A stretch of DNA of 64,000 nucleotides from Pseudoduganella umbonata (lineage in GTDB: Bacteria; Pseudomonadota; Gammaproteobacteria; Burkholderiales; Burkholderiaceae_D): NCBI RefSeq assembly GCF_014192225.1, contig NZ_JACHXS010000002.1:744001-808000 (forward strand), read 5' to 3'. Below are positions 18,095 through 26,711 of the stretch, piece after piece. The position numbers and the translations under genes were made by a program. Below the pieces are notes generated by a model that was not told where the DNA came from, did not search any database, and saw only the letters and a program-made list of their open reading frames with translations. Every line of letters starts with the position of its first letter. Position 1 is the first letter of the stretch.

Positions 18095-18763
18095 TTACTG
18101 CAGCTCGAGATCGATCTGCCTGGCCTTGCCGTTTTCGCCCGGGAAGCCGGTGAACGCACTCTGCACGAGCAGCGGCATCACGGCGGGCGTCGACTGGCGG
18201 CGGCTGGTGTTCTGCACCGTGACGTCGTACAGCTTCTTGCCGGTGTTGTCGGCGATCGACACATTCAGCTTGCGCTCGTAGTTGTGCCGGATGACTTCGC
18301 GGTATTCGGTCGGGCCGAACATCCACGGGTCGTAATACGGCCGGAACGCCCAGTGGCGGTAGCGGTAACGCGAAGGATAGAAACCGCCGCGGTACGGCCA
18401 GCCGCCGTACATGCCCCCGTACATTCCCCAATGTGGCCCGGCGCCGGTCCAGAACGGATCGTAGGCCTGCAGCACGCGGGTCGGCCGGTCGATGGTCGAG
18501 AACGCCATATCGACGCGCAGTTTCGCCTGTTCCGGCGCGCCGGCCTGGGCAAAGCCCAGCTTCGACAGTTCATTGGCCACCAGCCCCTGGTAGCTGCGGT
18601 ATTCCAGCGTGTCCTCGCTCGGCGCCGGCGTATCGAACACATAGGTTTTCTCCTGCAGCTGGGCTGGCCACTGGTGGAATACCGTGACGTCGCTGCGGAT
18701 GGTGGTTGCGCACCCGCCGAGCAGCAGGCTGCCTGCTGCGACGAGGATGGCGAAGGATTTCAT
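18095..18763 (-). CDS. DUF4136 lipoprotein
   Basis: 222 residues. Lipoprotein signal with lipobox LLLGGC at the end of the hydrophobic stretch, so lipidated at Cys18. The remainder resembles DUF4136: a beta domain beginning SDVTVFHQWPAQLQEKTYVFD, then a Gly/Tyr/Arg/Trp-rich loop (WGMYGGMYGGWPYRGGFYPS) and a C-terminal strand region. Function of the family is unknown; outer-membrane location is likely. ATG 18763 follows GGGAG. Transcribed divergently from pepN. Confidence 0.85.
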   Translation of the reverse strand: MKSFAILVAAGSLLLGGCATTIRSDVTVFHQWPAQLQEKTYVFDTPAPSEDTLEYRSYQGLVANELSKLGFAQAGAPEQAKLRVDMAFSTIDRPTRVLQAYDPFWTGAGPHWGMYGGMYGGWPYRGGFYPSRYRYRHWAFRPYYDPWMFGPTEYREVIRHNYERKLNVSIADNTGKKLYDVTVQNTSRRQSTPAVMPLLVQSAFTGFPGENGKARQIDLELQ

Positions 18764-18958
18764 GATCTACTCCCAGAAAAAGGTATTTCCCCACATACAG
18801 TGTATGACTGCCCCGCTTGCACTCCTCAATTATTACAGAATGTTACGGCGGCACGGAAAGCTGAAACGATCGCAACCGGCACGGCAGCAAATCGCGGGCA
18901 TGCAAGGCGCCGGTGTTGGTAAAATAATCTTTTGTCCGCAATGAAGGTGAAGGCCCCC

Positions 18959-21622
18959 ATGAGAACCGACAGCCCGCAGACGATCTACCGCAAGGATTAC
19001 ACACCGCCCAGCTACCTCGTCGAAACGGTGGAACTGGGATTCGACCTCGACCCCGCCCGCACGATCGTCGCCAACCGCATCACGCTGCGCCACAATCCGG
19101 CCAGCAAAGGCGGCAAGGGCGGTAAGGGCGAGCGCGGCGAGCGCGACATCGTCCTCCATGGCGAAGACATCGACCTCGTCGCGATCCGGCTGAACGGTAC
19201 CGAGCTGAACCCCGGCCAGTACATATTGGGGGCGAACACGCTGACCATCAAGAAGGCGCCTTTGAATGTGGTGCTGGAAATCGAGACCGTCTGCGCCCCT
19301 GAAAAGAACACCACGCTGTCCGGGCTCTACGTCTCGAACGGCAGTTTCTACACGCAGTGCGAGGCGGAGGGTTTCCGCCGCATCACCTATTTCCCGGACC
19401 GGCCGGACGTGATGGCCGTGTTCACCGTGATGCTGCGTGCGGACAAGGAAAAGTACCCGGTGCTGCTGTCGAACGGCAACCTGGTGGAAGCGGGCGACCT
19501 CGATGACGGCCGCCATTTCGCCAAATGGCACGATCCGTTCAAGAAGCCGTCGTACCTGTTTGCGCTGGTGGCCGCGAAGCTGGTCTGCCAGGAAGAAACG
19601 TTCAGGCTGGCCGACGGGCGCGATGCGCTGCTGCAGGTCTGGGTCGAGGAGGGCAATCTCGACAAGACCGACTATGCCATGCAGTCGCTGAAGAACTCGA
19701 TCCGCTGGGACGAGGAACGCTGGGGCCTCGAGCTGGACCTGGACCGCTTCATGATCGTCGCCGTCGGCGACTTCAACATGGGCGCGATGGAAAACAAGGG
19801 CCTGAACATCTTCAACACCAAGTTCGTGCTGGCCAATCCCGCCACCGCCACGGACACCGACTACGCCGGCATCGAAGCGGTGGTCGGCCACGAATACTTC
19901 CACAACTGGACCGGCAACCGCGTCACGTGCCGCGACTGGTTCCAGCTGTCGCTGAAGGAAGGCCTGACGGTGTTCCGCGACCAGGAATTCTCGGCCGACA
20001 TGATCGGCACCGCGAGCGGCCGCGCCGTCACGCGCATCGACCAGGTGCGCACGCTGCGCCAGGCGCAGTATCCGGAAGATGCCGGGCCGATGGCGCACCC
20101 GGTGCGCCCGGATTCCTTCGTGGAGATCAATAATTTCTACACGGTCACCGTGTACGAGAAAGGCGCCGAGGTCGTGCGCATGTACCAGACCCTGCTGGGC
20201 CGCGAAGGCTTCCGCAAGGGCATGGACCTGTACTTCGCGCGGCATGACGAGCAGGCCGTCACGTGCGACGATTTCCGCGCCGCGATGGCATCGGCGAACG
20301 AGCGCGACCTGACGCAGTTCGAGCGCTGGTACAGCCAGGCCGGCACGCCGGTCGTCACCGCCAGCGGAGAATACGACGCCGGCGCGCAGCGCTATGTGCT
20401 GACGCTTTCGCAGCACTGCCCGCCGACCCCGGGCCAGCCGGACAAGCTGCCCTTCCACATTCCGGTCGCCGTCGGCCTGCTGGCCGGCAGCGGCCGCGAC
20501 CTGCCGCTGAACCCGAACGGCGACACCACGGTGGTGCTGGAGCTGACCGAAGCGCAGCAGGAGTTTACGTTCGACGGCATTCCGGAAGCGCCGACCCCGT
20601 CGCTGCTGCGCGACTTCTCGGCACCGGTGATCCTCGAGTATCCCTACACCGACGACGAATTGCTGCACCTGTTCCGCCATGACAGCGACCCGGTGAACCG
20701 CTGGGAAGCGGGCCAGCGCCTTGCCATGACGCGCCTGCTCAAGCTGACCGCCGCCGTGCAGGCGGGCGACAAGCTCGAACTCGATTACACGTTCGTCTCC
20801 GCCCAGCGCGCGCTCCTGCTCGACGATACGCTGGAGGCAGCCTTCCGCGAGCAGGCGCTGATCCTGCCGTCCGAATCCGTGATCGCCGACCAGATGGAAG
20901 TGGTCGATCCACAGGCGATCCACCACGCGCGCCAGTTCATGCGCCGCACGATCGCCGAAGTGATGCGCACCGAACTGTTGAATGCCATTGCCGCGAACGA
21001 AACGCCGGGCGACTACAGCCCGGACGCCGTCTCGGCCGGCAAGCGCGGCCTGAAGAACCTGGCGCTGGCCTACCTGCTGGCCGCGCCGGACCTGCATGCG
21101 ATCAACCTCGGGCGCCGCCAGTTCAACAACGCGACCAACATGACCGACCGCGCGGCGGCGCTGACGGCGCTGATCCACAGCGGTGCCGACGTGGAAGAGC
21201 AGCTGCAGGCTTTCTACGACCAGTTCAAGGGCGAGGCGCTAGTGGTCGACAAGTGGTTCGCCATGCAGGCCAGCGCACCGACCACGAACGTGGCGCGCGT
21301 GCGCGAACTGATGGGGCACCCGGCATTCACGCTGCGCACGCCGAACCGCGCACGCAGCCTGCTGTTCAGCTTCGCCAACAGCAACCCGTCGCAGTTCCAC
21401 GCGAAGGACGGCAGCGGCTACGAATTCTGGGCCGAGCACGTCGTCAAGCTCGATGCGCTGAATCCGCAGGTGGCGGCCCGCTTCGCGCGCAGCATGGACC
21501 GCTGGCGCCGCTACGCCCCGGAGCTGCAGGCGCACATGCGCCGCGCGCTGGAAAAAGTGGCGGGTGCACCGAAGCTGTCCAACGACGTGATGGAAGTCAT
21601 CTCCAAAGCGCTGGCGAACTGA
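18959..21622 (+). CDS. pepN: Aminopeptidase N (M1 family)
   Basis: 887 residues, close to the 870 of E. coli PepN. Zinc metallo-aminopeptidase of peptide turnover, cytoplasmic. GAMENKGLN is at about residue 274. The zinc site HEYFHNWTGNRVTCRDWFQLS is at about 310, with the distal Glu in LKEGLTVFRDQEFS. The C-terminal HEAT-like domain follows. ATG 18959 is preceded by GAAGG; an in-frame ATG at 18941 would add six residues. A 122-bp gap separates it from fbp. Confidence 0.96.
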   Translation: MRTDSPQTIYRKDYTPPSYLVETVELGFDLDPARTIVANRITLRHNPASKGGKGGKGERGERDIVLHGEDIDLVAIRLNGTELNPGQYILGANTLTIKKAPLNVVLEIETVCAPEKNTTLSGLYVSNGSFYTQCEAEGFRRITYFPDRPDVMAVFTVMLRADKEKYPVLLSNGNLVEAGDLDDGRHFAKWHDPFKKPSYLFALVAAKLVCQEETFRLADGRDALLQVWVEEGNLDKTDYAMQSLKNSIRWDEERWGLELDLDRFMIVAVGDFNMGAMENKGLNIFNTKFVLANPATATDTDYAGIEAVVGHEYFHNWTGNRVTCRDWFQLSLKEGLTVFRDQEFSADMIGTASGRAVTRIDQVRTLRQAQYPEDAGPMAHPVRPDSFVEINNFYTVTVYEKGAEVVRMYQTLLGREGFRKGMDLYFARHDEQAVTCDDFRAAMASANERDLTQFERWYSQAGTPVVTASGEYDAGAQRYVLTLSQHCPPTPGQPDKLPFHIPVAVGLLAGSGRDLPLNPNGDTTVVLELTEAQQEFTFDGIPEAPTPSLLRDFSAPVILEYPYTDDELLHLFRHDSDPVNRWEAGQRLAMTRLLKLTAAVQAGDKLELDYTFVSAQRALLLDDTLEAAFREQALILPSESVIADQMEVVDPQAIHHARQFMRRTIAEVMRTELLNAIAANETPGDYSPDAVSAGKRGLKNLALAYLLAAPDLHAINLGRRQFNNATNMTDRAAALTALIHSGADVEEQLQAFYDQFKGEALVVDKWFAMQASAPTTNVARVRELMGHPAFTLRTPNRARSLLFSFANSNPSQFHAKDGSGYEFWAEHVVKLDALNPQVAARFARSMDRWRRYAPELQAHMRRALEKVAGAPKLSNDVMEVISKALAN

Positions 21623-21744
21623 GGGAACCTCGATAAACCTGCTGCGCAACGCCAGCCGCTGGTCTTCGATGTTCCGCTGCGGCGGACCGGACGTACGAAA
21701 AAGCGCTCGCGAACCAAAAGAATCGTAATCAACCAAGGGAATCC

Positions 21745-22755
21745 ATGAAACGAATCAGCCTTACCCAATACCTCGTCGAGGAGCAGCGCGAGCACCACAA
21801 TATCCCGGCCGAGCTGCGCCTGCTGATCGAAGTGGTCTCGCGCGCCTGCAAGACCATCGCCCACTCGGTGGGCAAGGGTGCCCTCGGCGACGTGCTGGGC
21901 GCGCTCGAAAGCGAGAACGTGCAGGGCGAAGTGCAGAAAAAGCTCGACGTGATCTCGAACGAGATCCTGCTGGAAGCGAACGAGTGGGGCGGCCACCTGG
22001 CCGCGATGGCTTCCGAAGAGATGGAGACGATCCACCTGATCCCGAACCGCTATCCGAAGGGCGAGTACATGCTGGTGTTCGATCCGCTGGACGGCTCGTC
22101 GAACATCGACGTGAACGTGTCGATCGGTACCATCTTCTCGGTGATCAAGGCGCCGGAAGGCATGGCCACCCCGACCGAGACGGATTTCCTGCAGCCGGGC
22201 GCCAAGCAGGTCGCCGCCGGCTACGCGGTCTACGGCCCGCAGACCATGCTCGTGCTGACCACCGGCCATGGCGTGAACTGCTTCACGCTGGACCGCGAAA
22301 TGGGTTCCTGGGTGCTCACGCAGCGCAATATGCAGATCCCGACCAAGACAAAGGAATTCGCGATCAACATGTCGAACCAGCGCCACTGGCATCCGCCGGT
22401 GCAGCGCTACATCAACGAACTGCTGGCCGGCAGCACCGGCCCGCGCGGTACCGACTTCAACATGCGCTGGATTGCCTCGATGGTGGCCGACGTGCACCGC
22501 ATCCTGAACCGCGGCGGCATCTTCATGTACCCGGCGGACGTGCGCGATCCAAGCAAGCCAGGCAAGCTGCGCCTGATGTACGAAGCAAACCCGATGGCCT
22601 TCATCGTCGAGCAGGCCGGCGGCATGGCCACCGACGGCAAGCACCGCATCCTGGACATCCAGCCGACCACGCTGCATCAGCGCGTGCCGGTGTTCCTCGG
22701 CTCGCGCGATGAGGTGGCCGTGGTCACCGGTTACCACCATGAAGGCGCCGCGTAA
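21745..22755 (+). CDS. fbp: Fructose-1,6-bisphosphatase, class 1
   Basis: 336 residues. Hydrolyses fructose 1,6-bisphosphate to fructose 6-phosphate for gluconeogenesis, Mg-dependent. The metal site [20 protein letters not shown] and the C-terminal [10 protein letters not shown] with [14 protein letters not shown] are diagnostic. ATG 21745 has AAGGGA five bases before it. Stands as a single gene between pepN and tRNA-Thr. Length is normal. Confidence 0.97.
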   Translation: MKRISLTQYLVEEQREHHNIPAELRLLIEVVSRACKTIAHSVGKGALGDVLGALESENVQGEVQKKLDVISNEILLEANEWGGHLAAMASEEMETIHLIPNRYPKGEYMLVFDPLDGSSNIDVNVSIGTIFSVIKAPEGMATPTETDFLQPGAKQVAAGYAVYGPQTMLVLTTGHGVNCFTLDREMGSWVLTQRNMQIPTKTKEFAINMSNQRHWHPPVQRYINELLAGSTGPRGTDFNMRWIASMVADVHRILNRGGIFMYPADVRDPSKPGKLRLMYEANPMAFIVEQAGGMATDGKHRILDIQPTTLHQRVPVFLGSRDEVAVVTGYHHEGAA

Positions 22756-22773
22756 GATTTCGAAAAGAGACCC

Positions 22774-22802
22774 TAGTCAACTGTAAAACCTGTTGCTATA
22801 AT
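22774..22802 (+). promoter_or_regulatory. Sigma-70-type promoter for tRNA-Thr
   Basis: A perfect -10 box TATAAT is at 22797-22802, with a -35-like TAGTCA (4 of 6) at 22774-22779 and 17-bp spacing. It lies about 70 bp upstream of the tRNA gene and just after the fbp stop. Confidence 0.65.
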
Positions 22803-22873
22803 GTGGCCTCTTTCGCAGCGCTTCATGTGCGGAAGGCAAGGTTAAGCAAGGTAACTTCACGTTGCCAAGTTTG

Positions 22874-22949
22874 GCCGCTGTAGCTCAGTCGGTAGAGCAG
22901 CGCATTCGTAATGCGAAGGTCACCAGTTCGATTCCGGTCAGCGGCACCA
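22874..22949 (+). tRNA. tRNA-Thr (anticodon CGT)
   Basis: 76 nt with encoded CCA. Acceptor stem GCCGCTG pairs with CAGCGGC. The D-arm is GCTC-AGTCGGTA-GAGC. The anticodon loop TTCGTAA gives anticodon CGT, reading ACG threonine codons. The T-loop is TTCGATT. One A-C mismatch is seen in the T-stem and one in the anticodon stem, not unusual. A TATAAT promoter and a terminator flank it. Confidence 0.96.
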
Positions 22950-22960
22950 AGATTCAATGC

Positions 22961-22992
22961 AAAAAGCCTCACGCATCTGCGTGGGGCTTTTT
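22961..22992 (+). terminator. Rho-independent terminator of tRNA-Thr
   Basis: AAAAAGCC-TCACGC-ATCT-GCGTGG-GGCTTTTT: a strong GC stem with flanking A and T runs, 12 bp after the tRNA 3' end. The A-run makes it potentially bidirectional. Confidence 0.9.
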
Positions 22993-23253
22993 GCTTTCTG
23001 TCGTTGCACCGTGCGTGCAGTGCGTCGGCTGGCGTCCCTTTGTCGGGATTATTGACAGTCACCGAAACCGCCGGTGCCTGATCGGCCACCAATCATTCAT
23101 CTCAACAGGCATTTTCAGTTGAAATGCAGCCTGGCGCTGGAAATACTGAAACGAAACGGGCGAAGGCTATTCCCGAATGTTCCGGTAACAATACAGCGTT
23201 ACTGTCGGAAAATTTTACACAAGCATCTATCTTTGGCGCCAATTAAATCTAAG

Positions 23254-23273
23254 TGTTTGATTTTCATCAAACA
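23254..23273. promoter_or_regulatory. Perfect palindrome, likely activator site
   Basis: TGTTTGAT-TTTC-ATCAAACA: 8-bp perfect arms and a 4-bp centre. It lies 10 bp upstream of the -24 element of the sigma-54-type promoter and 60 bp before the start codon. It could bind a dimeric regulator such as a PrsR-like activator; that assignment is inference. Confidence 0.5.
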
Positions 23274-23282
23274 GTGTGCATT

Positions 23283-23298
23283 TGGCATGAATATTGCA
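23283..23298 (+). promoter_or_regulatory. Sigma-54 (RpoN) promoter candidate
   Basis: TGGCATGAATATTGCA matches the RpoN consensus TGGCACG-N4-TTGCA at all but one position. The invariant GG (23284-23285) and GC (23296-23297) are exactly 10 bp apart. The start codon of the PEP-CTERM gene is about 35 bp downstream, a normal leader length. Confidence 0.75.
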
Positions 23299-23332
23299 TT
23301 GATGAACCAGTCACTTCACCTGGGCCATAAAT

Positions 23333-23992
23333 ATGTTCAATCCAAAGAAAACGTTGTTGAAAGTCATTGCCGGCTCCGTGTTGATCTCAGCAGCATTCGG
23401 CGCACACGCTACCGTGATCACCAGCACCGTGACCGGCAAGATCGGTTCAATCAACAATACCGCCAGCGGCCTGGCCACCGCGCTGGGATTCCAGCCGATC
23501 GCCGGCCAGGCGTATTCGCTCAGCATTACCCAGGACCTGAGCGGGCCAACGAGCTCGGCAACGAACAGCCTGCTGATCGACACCGTCGGTTCTGTCGATA
23601 TTGCGCTGACGATCGGCGGCAACACCAAGCTGTTCAACGCGGCCTCTACGCGGCAGTACAACTCCCTGATCGATGGCTCGCCGGACAGCCTGACGACGCT
23701 GTCTGAAATCGTCGTCGGCAACCAGAAACTGAGCTTCTCGCATTCGGTGACGGGCAACCTGTGGAGCACGGCGGACCTCGGCCAGTCGCTGGCCCTGTCC
23801 AAGGGGCAGTTCACCTCCTTGTATTCCAAGCTGTCCATCAGCAGCCTGACGGGCGCCTACCAGGGCGGTTTCACCGGCGTCGGCTCTTCGCTCGTCGCAG
23901 CGAATGCGGTGCCGGAGCCTGGCACCATGGCACTGATGGGCCTGGGCCTGATGGGACTGGTCTACTCGCGCCGCCGCGCCGCCAAGCGCTGA
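23333..23992 (+). CDS. PEP-CTERM sorting-domain protein
   Basis: 219 residues. Signal peptide MFNPKKTLLKVIAGSVLISAAFGAHA, then a Ser/Thr/Gly-rich beta-sandwich-like region without a recognised domain. The C-terminal sorting signal is VPEPGTMALMGLGLMGLVYSRRR. Expected fate: export by Sec and processing by an exosortase, possibly as an EPS-associated matrix protein. ATG 23333 lacks a good Shine-Dalgarno sequence. The sigma-54-type promoter and palindrome upstream fit the PrsK/PrsR-RpoN control known for PEP-CTERM genes in Zoogloea. A terminator follows. Confidence 0.88.
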   Translation: MFNPKKTLLKVIAGSVLISAAFGAHATVITSTVTGKIGSINNTASGLATALGFQPIAGQAYSLSITQDLSGPTSSATNSLLIDTVGSVDIALTIGGNTKLFNAASTRQYNSLIDGSPDSLTTLSEIVVGNQKLSFSHSVTGNLWSTADLGQSLALSKGQFTSLYSKLSISSLTGAYQGGFTGVGSSLVAANAVPEPGTMALMGLGLMGLVYSRRRAAKR

Positions 23993-24021
23993 ACGCCAGC
24001 GCCGGCAGGCGCAGCCTCATC

Positions 24022-24056
24022 AGCCCGCTCGCCTTCCGGCCAGCGGGCTTTTTTTT
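24022..24056 (+). terminator. Rho-independent terminator of the PEP-CTERM gene
   Basis: AGCCCGCT (24022-24029) and AGCGGGCT (24042-24049) form an 8-bp stem followed by a run of eight T. The IS1595-type remnant begins only a few bases later. Confidence 0.9.
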
Positions 24057-24059
24057 CAT

Positions 24060-24663
24060 GGCGCTGTCACCCGAACCTGTGGAAGTTTCGCCAGGTCATC
24101 AAGAAAGAGCGCAATTGCCGCGCAGCGCGGCGATCAGGCAGTCTGCCGGCGCGGACCAGCGCCGCCCGTCAAGGCCATGGCGCCAGCCCAGGTAGTTCGG
24201 CAGGTATTTGCTTGCCACGCCGTTGAAGCGCGACAGCCAGCCGTGGAAGCGGCTGTGATAGCCGTTTACGTGCTGCAGGAGGACGGCGCCGCGGGTGCGC
24301 ACGCCTGCCCTGAGATTGACTGCTTGATGCAGGATGCCGGCGCGGCGCGCGAACGTGCGGTAAGCGGGCAGCGCTGTCCGACACCAGCAAGACGTCGGCG
24401 GGTCGCCGCGCAATGCGGACAGCGATCGGACGGCCGGCCGAACTTCTCGATCAGTTCCAGACAGTTCGCTAGTGACGAAGCCGACTCGAGCAGGGCACGC
24501 AGTGTCGCCGGTTGGGCGCCGGAGAGCCCGTCGAGTTGCCGCGCAATCGTTCCAGCAAACTGTTGAAAACGCCGTCATGCATCGCCGCCTCCATCGTCAA
24601 TAAGGATGAGACTGCGATGGCGTGAATGGTTCAGTTCATCCCACAGGCTCGGGTGACAGCGCC
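24060..24663 (-). mobile_element. Shrunken IS1595-type element with intact terminal inverted repeats
   Basis: Left end GGCGCTGTCACCCGAACCTGTGG (from 24060) and right end, read in reverse, GGCGCTGTCACCCGAGCCTGTGG (to 24663) match over about 23 bp with one difference. Between them is a disrupted IS1595/ISXO2-like transposase on the minus strand. Total length is 604 bp against roughly 1 kb for a complete member. No 8-bp target duplication is evident (TTTTTCAT left, TCTTATAT right). It sits directly after the T-run of the preceding terminator. Confidence 0.8.
24099..24582 (-). pseudogene. IS1595-family transposase remnant, internally deleted and frameshifted
   Basis: Read with frame changes on the minus strand, the product has an N-terminal part (QFAGTIARQLDGLSGAQPAT through ELIEKFGRPSDRCPHC) ending in the zinc-ribbon CPHC. 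It jumps to ADVLLVSDSAA and then, one frame over, to AYRTFARRAGILHQAVNLRA, VNGYHSRFHGWLSRFNGVAS and KYLPNYLGWRHGLDG. That C-terminus is typical of ISXO2-like transposases. Most of the DDE/N catalytic core is missing (about 170 residues by comparison with full-length relatives). Not functional. Confidence 0.82.
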
Positions 24664-25002
24664 TCTTATATGGCGCCGATATTTCCTTGCCAGATGCCTG
24701 CACATCCGGCTTTCTGTAAATGAAACCTTCCAGGGCTGGCCATCGTTGCTGCCGGTCATGATGCAACACTACAACTGTTCTTATAGTAATTGCATAGGAT
24801 AAATTTCCATAAAAGCATTAACTTTGCTAAAATGCAAATTACTGCTCTGAAATATACTCCCATGTACAAGGCTGGCGGTTGGACTGTAAATTCATTACAA
24901 ATAATGGTCGCGAGTGACTTTTAGTGAGAAATGTCCTAAGGGATAGGTTTACAATACCTTTCGTTTACCCGTTAAGCGGGCTCATCAGTATCAGGAGGCG
25001 AC
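24664..25002. other. AT-rich region upstream of the second diguanylate cyclase
   Basis: 339 bp without a supportable gene. Base composition is clearly lower in GC than the surroundings. Several TATAAT-like hexamers occur (TACAAT at 24950-24955), but none has a convincing -35. It presumably holds the promoter of the following gene. A good Shine-Dalgarno AGGAGG lies at 24993-24998. Confidence 0.6.
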
Positions 25003-26202
25003 GTGTCACCCCCGGTTCATGACGCGGCGTTCGCGATCTCCCGGCTGTCGGCGGAATTTGCCGACAGGACGATCGAAGCGCATTTCAGCCATCACTTGCT
25101 GCCGCAGACCAAGGAACAGTTGCGCACCACGCTGCTGTTCTGCTCCGCCGTTTACCTGATCTTTGCCGTTACCGATATCCTGGCGCTGGGGCTCACGCCG
25201 CTGTCGCTTGCGCTGTTCGGCTGCCGGCTCGGTGTGGCCGTGGTGGCCATCGCCAGTTGCGTCACCAATCACCTGCACCCGCATTCCGTCGGGCGCGTCT
25301 ATCTCACGGCGAGTATCACCGAGATTGCCGGCATGCTGGCATTCGTGCCGATCGTGCTGGCGCGGCCCGCCGAGCTGGCCTGGCACGCCATGTCGATGGG
25401 CCTGATGGTGCTGGTCGTGTACCTGTATATTCCCAACCGGCTGCTGTATTCGCTCGCCATCTCGGCGATTTCCACGCTCGTGTTCATCGTCATCGCGCTC
25501 ATCGCCGGCAGCCTGACCGCGCAGGAGCAGCTGACGATGGTCATGCTGCTGGCACTGGCCAACTGCTTCGGCTACATTTCCGCGCGCCGCTACCACCTGA
25601 TCCGGCGCGAGGAATTCCGCGTGCAGTCGGTACTGAAGAACCTTTCCGAACGCGATCCGCTGACAGGTTGCCACAACCGGCGCTACCTGCAGCAGGAGCT
25701 GCTGAACATGGAGCTGTCGCGGGCGCGCCGCTTCCGCCTCAGCGTGGCCGTCATCGCCTGCGACATCGACTACTTCAAATCCGTCAACGATACGTACGGC
25801 CACGCGGCGGGCGACCGGGTACTGGTGGCATTCGCGGCGCTGCTGCGCGGGCTGATCCGAGAAAAGGTGGATAACCTGATCCGCTTCGGCGGCGAGGAAT
25901 TCCTCCTGGTGCTGCCGGAAACCGACCTGTCCGGCGCGATGCACCTGGCCGAGCGCATGCGCGCCGCGCTGTCCGCCATGACCACCGAGATCGCGCCCGG
26001 CAAGACCGTCGGCGTCACCGCCAGTTTCGGCGTCACTTCCGTCAATTTCGCCAGCGTGACCACCCGCTTCCCGCAGGAAGCCGTGATCGAGCTGGCCGAC
26101 CAGCTGCTGTACGCCGCCAAGCGCGACGGCCGCAACACCGTCAAGGCGCTGGAATTCTACGGCCGTCCCGGCCTGCACGTGGCGGCGCGCGCGGCCGGCT
26201 GA
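25003..26202 (+). CDS. Membrane-bound diguanylate cyclase
   Basis: 399 residues. The N-terminal half has about six hydrophobic segments (residues ~45-200) without a recognised sensor name. The C-terminal GGDEF domain has CDIDYFKSVNDTYGHAAGD and GGEEF near residue 296, so it should make c-di-GMP from GTP. The usual inhibitory RxxD is EKVD here, so feedback inhibition may be lost. GTG 25003 has AGGAGG five bases upstream. It is monocistronic, followed by the cobalamin riboswitch region. Confidence 0.88.
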   Translation: MSPPVHDAAFAISRLSAEFADRTIEAHFSHHLLPQTKEQLRTTLLFCSAVYLIFAVTDILALGLTPLSLALFGCRLGVAVVAIASCVTNHLHPHSVGRVYLTASITEIAGMLAFVPIVLARPAELAWHAMSMGLMVLVVYLYIPNRLLYSLAISAISTLVFIVIALIAGSLTAQEQLTMVMLLALANCFGYISARRYHLIRREEFRVQSVLKNLSERDPLTGCHNRRYLQQELLNMELSRARRFRLSVAVIACDIDYFKSVNDTYGHAAGDRVLVAFAALLRGLIREKVDNLIRFGGEEFLLVLPETDLSGAMHLAERMRAALSAMTTEIAPGKTVGVTASFGVTSVNFASVTTRFPQEAVIELADQLLYAAKRDGRNTVKALEFYGRPGLHVAARAAG

Positions 26203-26384
26203 ACCCTGCCTGCGCCGCACCCGGCCAGCGCGCGCCGGCGATTCCTGCATACCGTCTGTCACGACGATGGCCTGCGAGTGCCGGCCAATGAGTGCCGGCC
26301 GCGGCACCGGTGATGCCGATCCCCCGCCCGGCATTCCAGCACCGGGCGCACGGTAAAGTGCTGTACCTTTCCAGCCCCGATGGG

Positions 26385-26575
26385 TTACCATGCGCGCTTG
26401 GGTGCGCTCTTCCTGTTCGGGAAGCGCGTTAAACGGGAAACCGGTGAAGCCGCCATGCGGCCATTCCGGTGCAGCCCCCGCTGCTGTAAGCCTGACGGAC
26501 TCCGCCAACAAGCCACTGCGAATCTCGCGGGAAGGCGCGGAAGAAGAATGACGGCGAGCCAGAATACCGGCCCAA
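26385..26575 (+). promoter_or_regulatory. Cobalamin riboswitch
   Basis: Conserved pieces in order: GGGAAGCGCG, AAACGGGAAACCGGTGAAG, CATTCCGGTGCAGCCCCCGC, TGCTGTAAGC, AAGCCACTGCGAA, and the 3' GGCGAGCCAGAATACCGGCC (26553-26572), which corresponds to the end of the B12-binding core. It precedes cbiM by 137 bp. Expected to switch off the whole cobalt-import and corrin operon when adenosyl- or methylcobalamin binds. Boundaries are approximate. Confidence 0.88.
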
Positions 26576-26606
26576 GCAAGTCAGCACCATTCCCCGGGGT
26601 GACGGG

Positions 26607-26627
26607 AAGCCGCTGTCGAAGCGGCTT
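26607..26627 (+). promoter_or_regulatory. Hairpin in the riboswitch expression platform
   Basis: AAGCCGCT-GTCGA-AGCGGCTT is a perfect 8-bp stem between the aptamer and cbiM. No U-run follows directly, so it is more likely an antiterminator or sequestering element than a classic terminator. The loop sequence GTCGA could pair elsewhere. Confidence 0.4.
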
Positions 26628-26711
26628 GCCGTCCGTGCTCCGCTTCGACCGTCTTCTCCATTTTCGATCCCCGCCCGGTGCTCTTATCGACCATTCGACG
26701 GGAGGTTTCGA

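Larger units (their letters stand above)
22993..23332. other. Upstream region of the second PEP-CTERM gene
   Basis: 340 bp without a supportable gene. AT-rich near its end. It holds the 8-bp-arm palindrome at 23254-23273 and the sigma-54-type promoter at 23283-23298 described separately. Nothing else recognised. Confidence 0.7.

Noticed and set aside
18833..21178. Long minus-strand open frame over pepN
   Set aside because: Mirror frame of a certain gene, with no known family pattern and composition typical of shadows.
24099..24578. Intact hypothetical gene on the minus strand
   Set aside because: Conserved transposase segments switch between frames and the core is missing, so it is a remnant and not a working gene.
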